From NCBI RefSeq assembly GCF_015207665.1, contig NZ_JADEWL010000055.1, positions 1 through 41,588 of the forward strand: a stretch of DNA of 41,588 nt, in the 5' to 3' direction. Within the stretch, counting starts at the first letter, position 1. Each line of letters starts with the position of its first letter. The notes below the pieces were generated by a model, which had not been told where the DNA came from, did no database searches, and saw only the letters and a program-made list of their open reading frames with translations. This document shows positions 25,597-35,189 of the stretch, piece after piece. Source of the stretch: Plectonema cf. radiosum LEGE 06105 (GTDB lineage Bacteria; Cyanobacteriota; Cyanobacteriia; Cyanobacteriales; Nostocaceae). The position numbers and the translations under genes were made by a program.

Positions 25597-27330
25597 TTAA
25601 ATTCGGTAGCCAAGACTGAAGTACAAACCATCATCTTGGATATTGTCACCCCGGTCGTCTAAATTAATCAAGGGAAGACCGTAATCTAAGCGCACATTCA
25701 TACGTGGTAGGGGTTTCCATAACACTCCTACTCCCGCACCTGCCAAAAATGTTTGATTTGGTTGGGTGTTGGGATTTTCATTCGCATTCCAAATAAGTCC
25801 TGCATCCACAAATGGTGCTACTTGCAGTACGGCGTTTCCAGATGCATCTTTTTTAACTGTAATTCTGTCTTCTACTGACAATCTCAATCCGTTGTCACCG
25901 CTGCGGACATTTTGACGAAAGCCGCGCACTGATTGACCACCACCGATGACAAATTGCTGAGAGGATAATAAAGGGTTGGGTGTTAATTGTAAGTCTACTT
26001 GGGCAATTAAGAAATTATCATTGTTAAGCTTTTGTACCCGTTGTCCTTGTACCAGCCAACTAACAAACTGACCATCGGGACTCGAATCAGAAGTTTTAGT
26101 CGCGTTTAATAACCCAGTACCAAGACTAAATTGCGATCGCACTCCCCAAGCACCTTTTTCATCCCGCTTTACATAGTCTTGTCCGAGTTTAATGACGCGG
26201 GTACGGTTATCGGTAGCCGATGGAGATAATGCTGTGGAAAATTCACCATTTTGTACGGAAAAACCTACAGATAAAGCAAATTCTTCACGGATTGAACGCA
26301 TCAATGGTTGACGAAAACTGATTTCATACAATTCTGACTCACCGCGAATATCAAACTGATCAAAAGGAGCTTGAGTAATTTCATTATTATTAATCACCCC
26401 TCGCATCTGCAAAGTTCCATCCATCGCATTCATCGGTAAGCTATAGTTAAAGTCATAAATGCTTGAACCGCCTGTGAGACTGCGGTAATAAGCACCAGAA
26501 ATTTCGTCCCCAGCACCAGTGGGGTTGCGATAAACAGCGCTTACACCCAATCTTTCCGAACCAATGCTGGCTGGAGAATAGTTATCAAAACTCACTTGTG
26601 CATCAAACTGTTTTGCTTCGGTGACTCGTACTCTCAAAATACTTTGACCTTCCCCAGTACCAGGACGCAAGCTAGCTTCTACGTTCTTAAATAAAGGGTT
26701 AGACTTCAATATTCTTAACTCGTCTTCTAATTTAGCGGCAGAAAGCGGTGTACCAGCACCTTTGATAATTCGCGATCGCACAAAATTAGGTTGCAGACGA
26801 CGGGTTCCTTGAATTTCAACATTTTCTAAGCTACCTTCAATTACTCGAATTTGCACTATGCCATCGGTAATTGTTTGCTGTGGTAAAACCGCTCTGGAAG
26901 TTAAATAGCCTTGGTTTAAATATAACTGGGTGATATCATCAGCAAGTTTTTGTAGTTGTTCTAAACTAACAGTACTTCCTTCTACTCCCTGAGTGATGGA
27001 ACTAAGTTTCTCGACGCTGAAAATAGTACTACCCTTAACTTCAACTTTTTTGACTTCAATCTGCTCGGATGTCTGTGCTGGAGTTGTTTCTGGGGCTGGA
27101 ATTGGCTCTAATTCTTGTTCCGGTTCAGAGGGTAACGGTTGTGGATTGAGTGGGGGTTGTACAAAGCGTTCTCTATTGGCATCACCTTGGGGATTTGGTG
27201 CTTGTGCTAATGTTTCAACTTGATTTATATCGTTCAGTTGAGCATAGCTTGGAGATGCAAAGGCAACCAAGACGGCACTGGGAGCTAACAACAGCCACGA
27301 TGACACTCCCAGCTTAAAATTATATTGCAT
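25597..27330 (-). CDS. TpsB two-partner secretion transporter (ShlB/FhaC/HecB family)
   Basis: Outer-membrane beta-barrel pore that recognises a TpsA exoprotein in the periplasm and exports it. The 577 residues contain a signal peptide (about 1-30, ending SYA), a Pro/Glu/Gln-rich linker (about 45-88), two POTRA domains (about 90-240: VKKVEVKGSTIFSVEKLSSI and LENVEIQGTRRLQPNFVRSR), and a barrel with the family motifs VRGFRQ (the VRGY/F lock residue region) and FVDAGLIW. The C-terminus FSLGYRI lacks the common final phenylalanine. It is divergent from the TpsA-CHAT gene across a 462-nt gap, the classical arrangement of a cognate pair in either orientation. The paired TpsA is therefore very likely its substrate. 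Confidence 0.93.
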   Translation of the reverse strand: MQYNFKLGVSSWLLLAPSAVLVAFASPSYAQLNDINQVETLAQAPNPQGDANRERFVQPPLNPQPLPSEPEQELEPIPAPETTPAQTSEQIEVKKVEVKGSTIFSVEKLSSITQGVEGSTVSLEQLQKLADDITQLYLNQGYLTSRAVLPQQTITDGIVQIRVIEGSLENVEIQGTRRLQPNFVRSRIIKGAGTPLSAAKLEDELRILKSNPLFKNVEASLRPGTGEGQSILRVRVTEAKQFDAQVSFDNYSPASIGSERLGVSAVYRNPTGAGDEISGAYYRSLTGGSSIYDFNYSLPMNAMDGTLQMRGVINNNEITQAPFDQFDIRGESELYEISFRQPLMRSIREEFALSVGFSVQNGEFSTALSPSATDNRTRVIKLGQDYVKRDEKGAWGVRSQFSLGTGLLNATKTSDSSPDGQFVSWLVQGQRVQKLNNDNFLIAQVDLQLTPNPLLSSQQFVIGGGQSVRGFRQNVRSGDNGLRLSVEDRITVKKDASGNAVLQVAPFVDAGLIWNANENPNTQPNQTFLAGAGVGVLWKPLPRMNVRLDYGLPLINLDDRGDNIQDDGLYFSLGYRI

Positions 27331-27792
27331 AAAATTTATTTTTTTCTTTTAATTGCGCGTAAAAATCGCACAATCATCTTAAGTATTAAACATCAGAAAC
27401 GAAAGTATTATTTTGACCTTTTCAATAAATAGTTATAAAAGAATATATGTAATTTTGAAATCTATAATGACTTGGTTGAAAATTAATGCAAACTGGAGAT
27501 AAAAGCAGATTAAAGGGTTATTCTAATAGTAAATAATCTATTTTTTGCATAAATCCCCACTAATAAAATTTTATTTATTTAGTTCCAAATATACAATTAT
27601 TTTTGGAACTATTCTGATATGGTATTAGTGTTTTTACTGACACTAACTAAATAAGAGTTTTACTTTGTAACGAGAAATATTGCAATTCAAAGTTATGCCC
27701 TTCGGCACTAGTTTGACCAATGTTATGAATGCGTTCTGAAGTCTCATTACAGTTCAACACAACATACTATTTTAACTTATAAAAGGAATTCT
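27331..27792. promoter_or_regulatory. Divergent promoter region of the TPS pair with two inverted repeats
   Basis: No gene is seen. Both secretion-system genes must start here. A perfect 9-bp inverted repeat, AGTTCCAAA (27581-27589) and TTTGGAACT (27602-27610), is a candidate operator. A second one, TTAGTGT (27625-27631) and ACACTAA (27640-27646), follows directly. AAGGA about 8 nt before ATG at 27793 is the tpsA ribosome-binding site. The promoters themselves could not be assigned. Confidence 0.5.
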
Positions 27793-30700
27793 ATGTATTT
27801 GTCTCCTAAGATTAATTTACTATTACTGATAGGCGCGATCGCTCAAATTCTTGCTCTCGGAATCGGTTTTACCCCAGCACAAGCGCAATCAATTAAGCCT
27901 GCTGCTGATGGTACAAATACCCAAGTTACAACCAAGGGTAATCAAATAGATATTAATGGTGGTACTCGTGCTGGTACAAATCTTTTTCACAGCTTTGAAA
28001 AGTTTGGTTTAAATCAAAACGAAATTGCTAATTTTCTTACTACTCCCGATATTCAAAATATTTTAGGGCGTGTAGTAGGTGGTAATCCTTCGGTAATTAA
28101 TGGTTTAATTCAAGTTACAGGTGGCAATCCTAACTTGTTTTTGATGAACCCGAATGGTATCTTTTTTGGTCCTAACGCCATTCTAAATGTACCTGCTGAT
28201 TTTACCGCCACTACCGCTACCAATATTAGTATTGGTGAAAATTGGTTTAATGCTTTTGGCGTGAATAATTATGCAGATTTGACAGAAAGTCCCAACGGTT
28301 TTGTTTTCTCTAATCTTCAACCCGGAAGCATAGTTAATGCTGGTAAGTTAGCTGTAAGTTCCGGAAGTAATTTAAGATTATTTGGCGGTACAGTTGCAAG
28401 TACTGGAGAATTATCAGGAGGTAACGTCACCGTTGCCACAGTTCCCGGAGAGAACTTCTTACGTATCACTCCTCAAGGACATTTATTAAGTTTAGAAGTC
28501 CCCGCTTCGGTTACATCTAATAATACATCAGTTGCTAGCTTACCCCAATTATTGACTGGTAGTGGTTTAGCAAATGCTACAGGATTAACAGTTAACAACG
28601 GACAAGTAGAACTGACGGGTTCTGGTAACAGTGTAAATACTGGGGATGTAGTAGCGAATAAAGTCACTGCTGGAAATGCAACTCTGTCAACAGAGAAGAA
28701 TTTGACACTTGTAGAAAGTCAGTTGCAAACAACTGGCGATTTAAATTTGTTGGCGAAAGATACAGTATTTGTACGTGATAGTCTAGCAAATCCTTTTGTG
28801 GCGATCGCCCGAGGAAATCTTTACGTTCAAGGAAATCAGAATATTGATATCCTGGCGCTGAATCATCCCCAGATACCGTTTCAAAGTGGGGGAAATCTCA
28901 GCTTAGTTAGCGATGGCAATGTTTCTGGTGATGCTCATTTTAGTAGTGGTGGGCAGTTTAAGATTAGTAATTTATCCGGTGAACCTGGTAATTTTGTCAG
29001 TCTTTTTGACCCGATTATTAGGGCTAATGGGGATGTAGAATTTGCTAATTATAGTGGTGCGGCATTGAAGGTAGAAGCGACGGGTAGTATTAAAGGTGGA
29101 GATATCACTATTACTTCACCAGATACTAGCGATAGTATTCCTAGCTCTGACCCAGATTTTACTGCATTGACTACTACTAATGCTTTGATTTTACGGGCTG
29201 GCTTGGATTCGGTAACAAATCCAGATAATCTTCCCGTGAGTGTGGAAGGAACACCTTTTGGAACTCCAAATAGTGCTTTGCAGCCATTAGGAAGTATTCA
29301 AGTAGGTAATATTCGTACAGGTACTTTGTTACCAAATCAAGATGGTGGTTCTGTAAATTTACAAGCTACGGGTAATATTGTTACAGGAAATATAATATCA
29401 GGTGCATATGTTTCTAATGAACGTGCTGGCAGGGGCGGTGCAGTTAGCATAACTTCTAGCAATGGCAGTATAACCACTGGAAATATAAATGCCAATTCAT
29501 ATTCTAATGACAATACCAATACTTTCTCTAGGAAAGCAGGAAATGCAGGTACAATTACCCTCTCAGCAGCGAACAATATCTCTACAGGATATATAGATAC
29601 AACTTCTATCTTTCAAGGTTTTATTGACGGTTTTAGTTTTGATTTTGATAATGTTACAACAGGCGATGGTGGTAAAATTAGCATTACTACTACCAACGGA
29701 GACATTAACACAGGAGTTCTCTTTTCAGGTGCATACGCAGAAGAGGGAAATGCAGGCAATGGTGGTGATATTAGCCTAAGTGCCAATAACGGCAGTATAA
29801 CCACAGGTGCCATTGTATCAGCTACAGTTTCAGCAGAATATGGTGATGTTGGTAGCGGTGGTGACATTAATATCTCAGCCAAAGGTAATATCAATACAAA
29901 AGCTACAGGACTATCCTCTTTTACCGGACAAAATTATTTCAGCAATATTGAGAATATAGCTAATTTATCAGATTACGATAATTTGACGACAGGAATTGTA
30001 GCATCAGCTGCATATGCGGCAGAGGGTAATACAGGCAATGCTGGTACAATTAATATTACTTCAACTGAAGGTACCATTACCACTGGATTTATCGCATCAA
30101 TTGTTGGCGCGGGAGACTTAGATGATATAAGTAACGTTGGTGCAATTACGTTGAATGCTCAAGGTGATATTATTACGGACTTGATATTCTCATTATCTGG
30201 TAATGGCGGGACTATAAATATTACTTCTACAAACGGTAGTATCACTACTGGAGCTTTATTATCAGTCGCAGCATCCGGAGAGGATGGTGTTGCTAACGGA
30301 GGAGATATTACCATAAATGCCAACAACGGTAGTATTACCACTGGACCTTTATTCTCAGCGGGCGCAAGTGCTGAGAGTGACGAGCAAGATGTAAATTCTA
30401 GCAAAGGAGGAAATATTACTCTTAATGCTAAAAATGATGTGACTGTAGGCGCGATTGGATTATCTAAATACCTAGAAGAGTTCGATGCAAGCTATCAGGA
30501 TTTGGATATTTTCGCAGCCTTGGACGATATTGCTTTGGAATTGGGCTTTAACGAAGGCGAAGTAGATGTTCGCACAGTATTAGATAATATCGATAATATC
30601 ACTTCAGGATTTATCATCTCAGCCACAGGCGTAGATTCTGGAGATATAAGTAGTGGTGGTGCAATTAATATTACTTCCACTGAAGGTAGCATAAAAACTG

Positions 30701-33048
30701 GATTTACGGCATCCATTGCAGGGACGGGAAATGGTAATGCAGGCAATGGCGGTAATATCACCATGACTGCCAATAATAATATTACTACAGGAATAATATT
30801 CTCAGGCACAGGTACGGGAAATGGTAATGCAGGGAATGGCGGTAATATTAGCTTGAAAGCCAGCAACGGTAGTATTACTACCTCGCCTTTAATTTCAACC
30901 ACCTTATCATTAGATGGGAGTACAGGTGATGCTGGTGCAATTACCCTGGAAGCTAAAAATGACGTGAAAGTAGACACTATTGGTTTTACTACATTAGCTG
31001 AAGGAATTGATTTAGACAATGACATTATAGATAGCCTCGCAGCCTTGGATAACCTCACCAAAGGATGGATAATATCAACCACAGTTGCTGGTAATGGTAA
31101 CGCTGGGAATGGTGGTGCAATTAATCTTACTTCAACTGAAGGTGGCATTACTACAGGACCTATAACTTCAGTTGTATACGCCAACGATGGTAGCGCAGGC
31201 AAAGCAGGCGATATTAGTTTAAGTGCTAAAAATGACATATCCGCCGACTTACTAGCCTCTGTTTCCTACGGCAGCGAGGACGACGATGAAGTTATTAGTG
31301 GAAAAGGTGGTAATATTACAGTCACTACTGACAGTTTCTTTCGCGCTCCTCAAACCCTTGGAAACTTGTCGTCCGAATTTTTAGATCAACAGCAAGTGAT
31401 AAATGACGAGGATTTGAAATCCGAATTAAAAGATTCACTCGAAGACTTTGAAAATTACAGCATCGGTTCCTACGGAAGAGCTGGTAGTGGTTCCATTACG
31501 ATTCAGCACGGAGGAAATGGGAATGTACCTTTTGTGGTGGGTGATGCAACTAAAAACGGTATTGCTGGAGATATTATTACTGGAGGGTTTCTCGATGGCT
31601 TGTATACCGAAATCTCATCTACTCAAACTTTTCCAGGTAATTTTACAAAAGGGAAGATTGAAATTATTACGCAAAACCAGGATGAAATTCCTGAAGAGAT
31701 TAAACGCTCAGCAGAAGCTACACCCAACCAACAACTACCCACCAACTCTATTCCACAACTTGAAGTTGATACCCTTGTTGATCAAATAGAGCGGCAATTC
31801 ACCCAACAGTTTCTGGAATTTGGGGGAGACGACAACGTTGAAATTAAAACAGTACAAGACACCCAAGGTTTACTCAGCAATATCGGAAAAACAACAGGTG
31901 TCAAACCAGCAGTTATCTACACCACATTTCTACCGGAAACATACGTGGCTGGTAGTAGCTTAGTTCGTCAAGAAAAAGACACCGATGTACTCAACATCAT
32001 TATCGTTACAGCAGAAGGACAACCCATCCGCAAACAAATCAAAGGCGCTACCAGAAGCGAAGTTAGCCGAATTGCACGCAGATTTTTGAGAGAAGTTGCT
32101 AATCCAAGAAAAGCTAATAGCACCGAATATTTAGCTCCTGCAAAGCAACTGTATGAATGGCTAGTTAAACCCTACGAAGCCGAGATACTTTCTCTTGATG
32201 TCAAAAATTTGATGTATATTATGGACCCCGGTTTGCGACATCTTCCCATTGCAGCTCTTCACGATGGTAATCAGTTTATCATTGAAAAATACAGCATTGG
32301 ATTGCTTCCCAGCATCAGCCTTACTGATACCAGATACGTAGGGGTACAAAACAGCAAAGTCTTGGCAATGGGTTCACCAACATTTACCCAAGACCAAAAT
32401 CAAATTGATTTACCTGCGGTACCTATAGAACTTTCTACCATTGCTGGGAACTTGTGGGAAGGTAAATACCTATCCGGCAAGAATTTCACCTTAGACAATC
32501 TCAAAAGCGAACGGACTAATACTCCATACGGTATCATTCACCTCGCAACCCACGCCGACTTCCCCAGTGAAAGGCAGGGAGGACGCAAGGAATCATACAT
32601 CCAGCTTTACGACAGTAAACTACGCTTAGAAGATGTACGCAAGCTAGGATGGAATAACCCACCAGTAGAGTTGTTAGTACTAAGTGCGTGTCGTTCGGCT
32701 TTAGGAGACTTTGAAGCGGAATTAGGTTATGCAGGATTAGCCATACAAACTGGTGTCAAGTCAGCAGTAGCAAGCTTGTGGTTTGTCTCGGATGCAGGAA
32801 CTTTAGGAGTGATGACCGAATTTTATCGTCAGTTGAATAAAGCACCAATTAAAGCCGAAGCCTTACGACAAACACAATTAGCTATGCTTCAAGGTAAAGT
32901 GCGAATCGAAGGTAATCAACTGATTGGTACTAACGGTAACGTTACTCTCTCACCGGAACAAGCTGAGTATTTACGAAATAACATTACTGGTGAACTTTCT
33001 CATCCATATTATTGGGCATCCTTTACTATGATTGGTAGTCCTTGGTAA
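27793..33048 (+). CDS. TpsA-type exoprotein with C-terminal CHAT (caspase-like) protease domain
   Basis: A 1,751-residue secreted protein. A signal peptide (about 1-32, ending AQA) is followed by the filamentous-haemagglutinin N-terminal secretion domain with both TPS hallmarks, NPNL (112-115) and NPNGI (119-123). A long beta-helical passenger (about 180-1250) is built from glycine- and asparagine-rich repeats such as GNAGNGGNI...ITTG, broken by three similar inserts near residues 700-735, 895-940 and 1065-1095 (GLS..LEEFD-like). After a linker (about 1290-1345) comes a CHAT domain (about 1345-1751) with the catalytic pair His1587 in HLATHADF and Cys1633 in LSACRSALGD and the usual end HPYYWASFTMIGSPW. 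The protein is predicted to reach the cell surface through the divergent TpsB. A CHAT peptidase on a TPS passenger suggests extracellular proteolysis, self-release or cell-death signalling; the target is unknown. Confidence 0.93.
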   Translation: MYLSPKINLLLLIGAIAQILALGIGFTPAQAQSIKPAADGTNTQVTTKGNQIDINGGTRAGTNLFHSFEKFGLNQNEIANFLTTPDIQNILGRVVGGNPSVINGLIQVTGGNPNLFLMNPNGIFFGPNAILNVPADFTATTATNISIGENWFNAFGVNNYADLTESPNGFVFSNLQPGSIVNAGKLAVSSGSNLRLFGGTVASTGELSGGNVTVATVPGENFLRITPQGHLLSLEVPASVTSNNTSVASLPQLLTGSGLANATGLTVNNGQVELTGSGNSVNTGDVVANKVTAGNATLSTEKNLTLVESQLQTTGDLNLLAKDTVFVRDSLANPFVAIARGNLYVQGNQNIDILALNHPQIPFQSGGNLSLVSDGNVSGDAHFSSGGQFKISNLSGEPGNFVSLFDPIIRANGDVEFANYSGAALKVEATGSIKGGDITITSPDTSDSIPSSDPDFTALTTTNALILRAGLDSVTNPDNLPVSVEGTPFGTPNSALQPLGSIQVGNIRTGTLLPNQDGGSVNLQATGNIVTGNIISGAYVSNERAGRGGAVSITSSNGSITTGNINANSYSNDNTNTFSRKAGNAGTITLSAANNISTGYIDTTSIFQGFIDGFSFDFDNVTTGDGGKISITTTNGDINTGVLFSGAYAEEGNAGNGGDISLSANNGSITTGAIVSATVSAEYGDVGSGGDINISAKGNINTKATGLSSFTGQNYFSNIENIANLSDYDNLTTGIVASAAYAAEGNTGNAGTINITSTEGTITTGFIASIVGAGDLDDISNVGAITLNAQGDIITDLIFSLSGNGGTINITSTNGSITTGALLSVAASGEDGVANGGDITINANNGSITTGPLFSAGASAESDEQDVNSSKGGNITLNAKNDVTVGAIGLSKYLEEFDASYQDLDIFAALDDIALELGFNEGEVDVRTVLDNIDNITSGFIISATGVDSGDISSGGAINITSTEGSIKTGFTASIAGTGNGNAGNGGNITMTANNNITTGIIFSGTGTGNGNAGNGGNISLKASNGSITTSPLISTTLSLDGSTGDAGAITLEAKNDVKVDTIGFTTLAEGIDLDNDIIDSLAALDNLTKGWIISTTVAGNGNAGNGGAINLTSTEGGITTGPITSVVYANDGSAGKAGDISLSAKNDISADLLASVSYGSEDDDEVISGKGGNITVTTDSFFRAPQTLGNLSSEFLDQQQVINDEDLKSELKDSLEDFENYSIGSYGRAGSGSITIQHGGNGNVPFVVGDATKNGIAGDIITGGFLDGLYTEISSTQTFPGNFTKGKIEIITQNQDEIPEEIKRSAEATPNQQLPTNSIPQLEVDTLVDQIERQFTQQFLEFGGDDNVEIKTVQDTQGLLSNIGKTTGVKPAVIYTTFLPETYVAGSSLVRQEKDTDVLNIIIVTAEGQPIRKQIKGATRSEVSRIARRFLREVANPRKANSTEYLAPAKQLYEWLVKPYEAEILSLDVKNLMYIMDPGLRHLPIAALHDGNQFIIEKYSIGLLPSISLTDTRYVGVQNSKVLAMGSPTFTQDQNQIDLPAVPIELSTIAGNLWEGKYLSGKNFTLDNLKSERTNTPYGIIHLATHADFPSERQGGRKESYIQLYDSKLRLEDVRKLGWNNPPVELLVLSACRSALGDFEAELGYAGLAIQTGVKSAVASLWFVSDAGTLGVMTEFYRQLNKAPIKAEALRQTQLAMLQGKVRIEGNQLIGTNGNVTLSPEQAEYLRNNITGELSHPYYWASFTMIGSPW

Positions 33049-33182
33049 TAGTTTTTTAGGGTGCATCTAACTTAAAATGTTGAATTTGTAGTAGCAGTTG
33101 CTAGCCCTGTGTGCGAAGACAGCGCTACTACAAACCGAAAAAACTTGAATTAATTAGATTTAGTGTGAGGATTATTAAAATT

Positions 33183-34154
33183 ATGAATAAATTTCAGTTG
33201 AGCGTTTCTCTGCTCGGAATCAGCATTGCTTCTTTGTTTGCCAATTCTATGACTCAAAAGGTATTTGCTACAGAAGTACCAATAGAAATAGCAAATCAAG
33301 AAATCAACGCTCAAGCCCAGACTCAGCTTTCTCAAGGAACTATTTCTTACAGTGCAGCAGATTTAGCACCCCAGACAGACTCATCTTTAGATAATGTAAT
33401 TGCTCAAAGACTCATTGACTTAGAAAATTTTTGTCAAAAAACTCCTAACAATTCAGTCTGTATTGAGTATCCAACTCCATTCGTACAAGGGCAGGTAGTC
33501 GAGCCTCAACAAGAAGAGACACAGAAAACCAAAACTAACGGTTGGGCTGTAACTCCGGAAATTAGTACTTTAGGTTTGGGTGCATCCGTCACTAAGTCCG
33601 TTTCAGACAAAGTAAACGCCAAACTAGGTTTAAATGCCTTTTCTTTAAATGCTGGAGAGATTGACGCAGAGGATACTACCATTGAGGCAGACTTAAAACT
33701 ATTTAACGTCTCGACTCTAGTTGATTACCATCCGTGGAAAAAGTCTGGTTTTCGCATAACTGGTGGCTTGGTATTCAATGATAATAAAGTGAAAGGAGAC
33801 GTGAAGGCTAACGGTGGCGAGATTGAAATTAATGGCGAAAGATATAATACAGATGAACTAGGTTCGGCGAAGGTAAAAGCTTCGTTTGCTAATAATGTTG
33901 CACCTTATATCGGTATCGGTTGGGGAAATGCAGTTAAACCTGGTAATCGCTGGGCATTTTCATTTAACTTGGGTGTAATGCTTACTGGTTCACCATCAGT
34001 AGATATTACACCTGAGTTTGGTCCAAGTGCAGATGAAACTATTAAAAACGAAATCAACAGCAATATTGCACAAGCAGAGGAAGACATCAAGGATGAGATT
34101 GACTGGTTAAACGTTTACCCTGTTCTTTCTTTGGGCGTGTCTTACCATTTCTAA
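33183..34154 (+). CDS. Outer-membrane beta-barrel protein
   Basis: A 323-residue exported protein. ATG at 33183 gives a normal signal peptide (MNKFQLSVSLLGISIASLFA, with cleavage after VFA about residue 29). The open frame extends 24 codons upstream, but that stretch is basic and lacks a signal, so it is rejected. A variable N-terminal segment (about 30-115) is followed by alternating beta-strands in the C-terminal 200 residues (NAKLGLNAFSLN, FNVSTLVDYHPW, FRITGGLVFNDN, APYIGIGWGNAV, WAFSFNLGVMLTG, VYPVLSLGVSYHF). The final Phe is the usual BAM-recognition signal. It lies 134 nt after the TpsA-CHAT stop on the same strand and may be co-transcribed. A role as a surface receptor or accessory to the secreted protein is only a guess. 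Confidence 0.82.
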   Translation: MNKFQLSVSLLGISIASLFANSMTQKVFATEVPIEIANQEINAQAQTQLSQGTISYSAADLAPQTDSSLDNVIAQRLIDLENFCQKTPNNSVCIEYPTPFVQGQVVEPQQEETQKTKTNGWAVTPEISTLGLGASVTKSVSDKVNAKLGLNAFSLNAGEIDAEDTTIEADLKLFNVSTLVDYHPWKKSGFRITGGLVFNDNKVKGDVKANGGEIEINGERYNTDELGSAKVKASFANNVAPYIGIGWGNAVKPGNRWAFSFNLGVMLTGSPSVDITPEFGPSADETIKNEINSNIAQAEEDIKDEIDWLNVYPVLSLGVSYHF

Positions 34155-34240
34155 TTTTTGAATGCGAATCGAATAAAAATGTTGAATTTTTAAGGGCTGT
34201 CTGGGCTAAAGTGCGACTAAAAAAAACTGATGTCTTGCAT

Positions 34241-34311
34241 GGGCTTTGTGTTGTTTTTGAGTTGAAGTTATGGTTGACAACAACTCTACTACACAAAGTC
34301 CTCTTTTTTTT
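34241..34311 (+). terminator. Large Rho-independent terminator after the OM-barrel gene
   Basis: GGGCTTTGTGT (34241-34251) pairs with ACACAAAGTCC (34291-34301), and GAGTTG (34259-34264) pairs with CAACTC (34281-34286) inside it. An eight-T run follows at 34304-34311. It lies 86 nt after the stop of the OM-barrel gene and probably ends the tpsA-barrel transcript. Confidence 0.75.
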
Positions 34312-34759
34312 GACGAAGGTATTGTGCAAAAAACCAGGTTTCTGTTTCTCAACAACTTAAATGATTACATCATATATAGCAATCCTAAATGACTTGTGAG
34401 AAATTTATGTATAATCTGGCGGTTAAAACCGCTACTACACCTTCCTAAGTCCACCTGCGTGGACTCTATAAAACAACCCGCCTACGCGGGTTTTGCCTGT
34501 GCAGCCAAGGCAGCGCGCAGAAGGGGTGGTCTCCCCCATGAGCGACTGCCGTGCGACTTATAGTCGCCAGGAGTGATTTAAATGTAATCTCTATTCCTAA
34601 CTTTTAATCTACGTATTTTCTCACATCTCAATTCGGATTGCTATAGAAGGATGCCTAATACCTTGATAAGATGATGATTCATGCAGTATGTTTCGCTTTT
34701 ATTTGTAATGAGATAAAAAACATAAAAAGTTAAGATAAGATAAGGAAACGTCTAACAGA
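34312..34759. other. Gene-free region with three palindromic repeats
   Basis: Hairpins GCGGTT-AA-AACCGC (34419-34432), AGTCCAC-CTGC-GTGGACT (34448-34465) and AACCCGC-CTAC-GCGGGTT (34475-34492) sit close together, followed by a GC-rich segment to about 34575. They look like nested dispersed palindromic repeats. No coding sequence is seen. Confidence 0.65.
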
Positions 34760-34834
34760 ATGAAATTACCTAATGGTGAATATGCAGAAATTTCGATGCA
34801 AAAACTCATAGGCTACTGCTTAAACCTCGTTTAA
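34760..34834 (+). pseudogene. Truncated DUF6883-type gene (24 codons)
   Basis: ATG at 34760 reads MKLPNGEYAEISMQKLIGYC then LNLV and a stop. This matches the conserved beginning of the DUF6883 family (MKLPNG...KLxxYCLN), whose members are about 110 residues and often precede a DUF4926 gene, as here. Everything after YCLN is missing. The assignment rests on recalled family similarity. Confidence 0.6.
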
Positions 34835-34850
34835 TTACTGCATTTATAAA

Positions 34851-35111
34851 ATGAATCAAATTAAACTTCTTGATACTGTCACCAATCTGAATCCTATTTC
34901 CTCTGAACGATTAACTTTAGTGGAACCAGATTATAGTTCTATTTCTTGCTTGCCAAAAGGGCAAGTAGGTACAGTTGTGGAAATTTATCAGCAAACAGAA
35001 AAACCATCTTATTTAGTAGAATTTTGTGATACCCAAGGACGTGAATATGCGATGGCAACTTTAAAAGCTAATGAAATTTTAGTATTGCACTATGAATTAA
35101 GCCAAGCTTAG
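34851..35111 (+). CDS. DUF4926-domain protein
   Basis: An 86-residue protein of the DUF4926 family: an N-terminal IKLLDTVTNLN segment, then LPKGQVGTVVEIYQ and YLVEFCDTQGREYAMATLKA followed by ILVLHYE, a small SH3-like beta fold. Genes of this family are common in cyanobacteria, usually next to DUF6883 genes, and have been suspected to be toxin-antitoxin or immunity-like pairs; function is unproven. The partner just upstream (34760-34834) is reduced to 24 codons, so this may be an orphan on its way to decay. The N-terminal 25 residues are longer and less conserved than the family norm, which may mean the true start is internal. Confidence 0.75.
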   Translation: MNQIKLLDTVTNLNPISSERLTLVEPDYSSISCLPKGQVGTVVEIYQQTEKPSYLVEFCDTQGREYAMATLKANEILVLHYELSQA

Positions 35112-35189
35112 AAATCAATTCCTTCTGGTAAGAATAACCCGTTGGTGCGTGACACTACAAACCTTATTTTTACGTTCAAGTACTTCAAA

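Noticed and set aside
30495-31238. A 247-codon minus-strand frame within the TpsA-CHAT gene
   Set aside because: It is an antisense shadow of the repeat-rich passenger: low-complexity Pro/Leu/Ile composition and no start context.
33111-33182. N-terminal extension of the OM-barrel protein
   Set aside because: It would bury the clear signal peptide that begins at ATG 33183.
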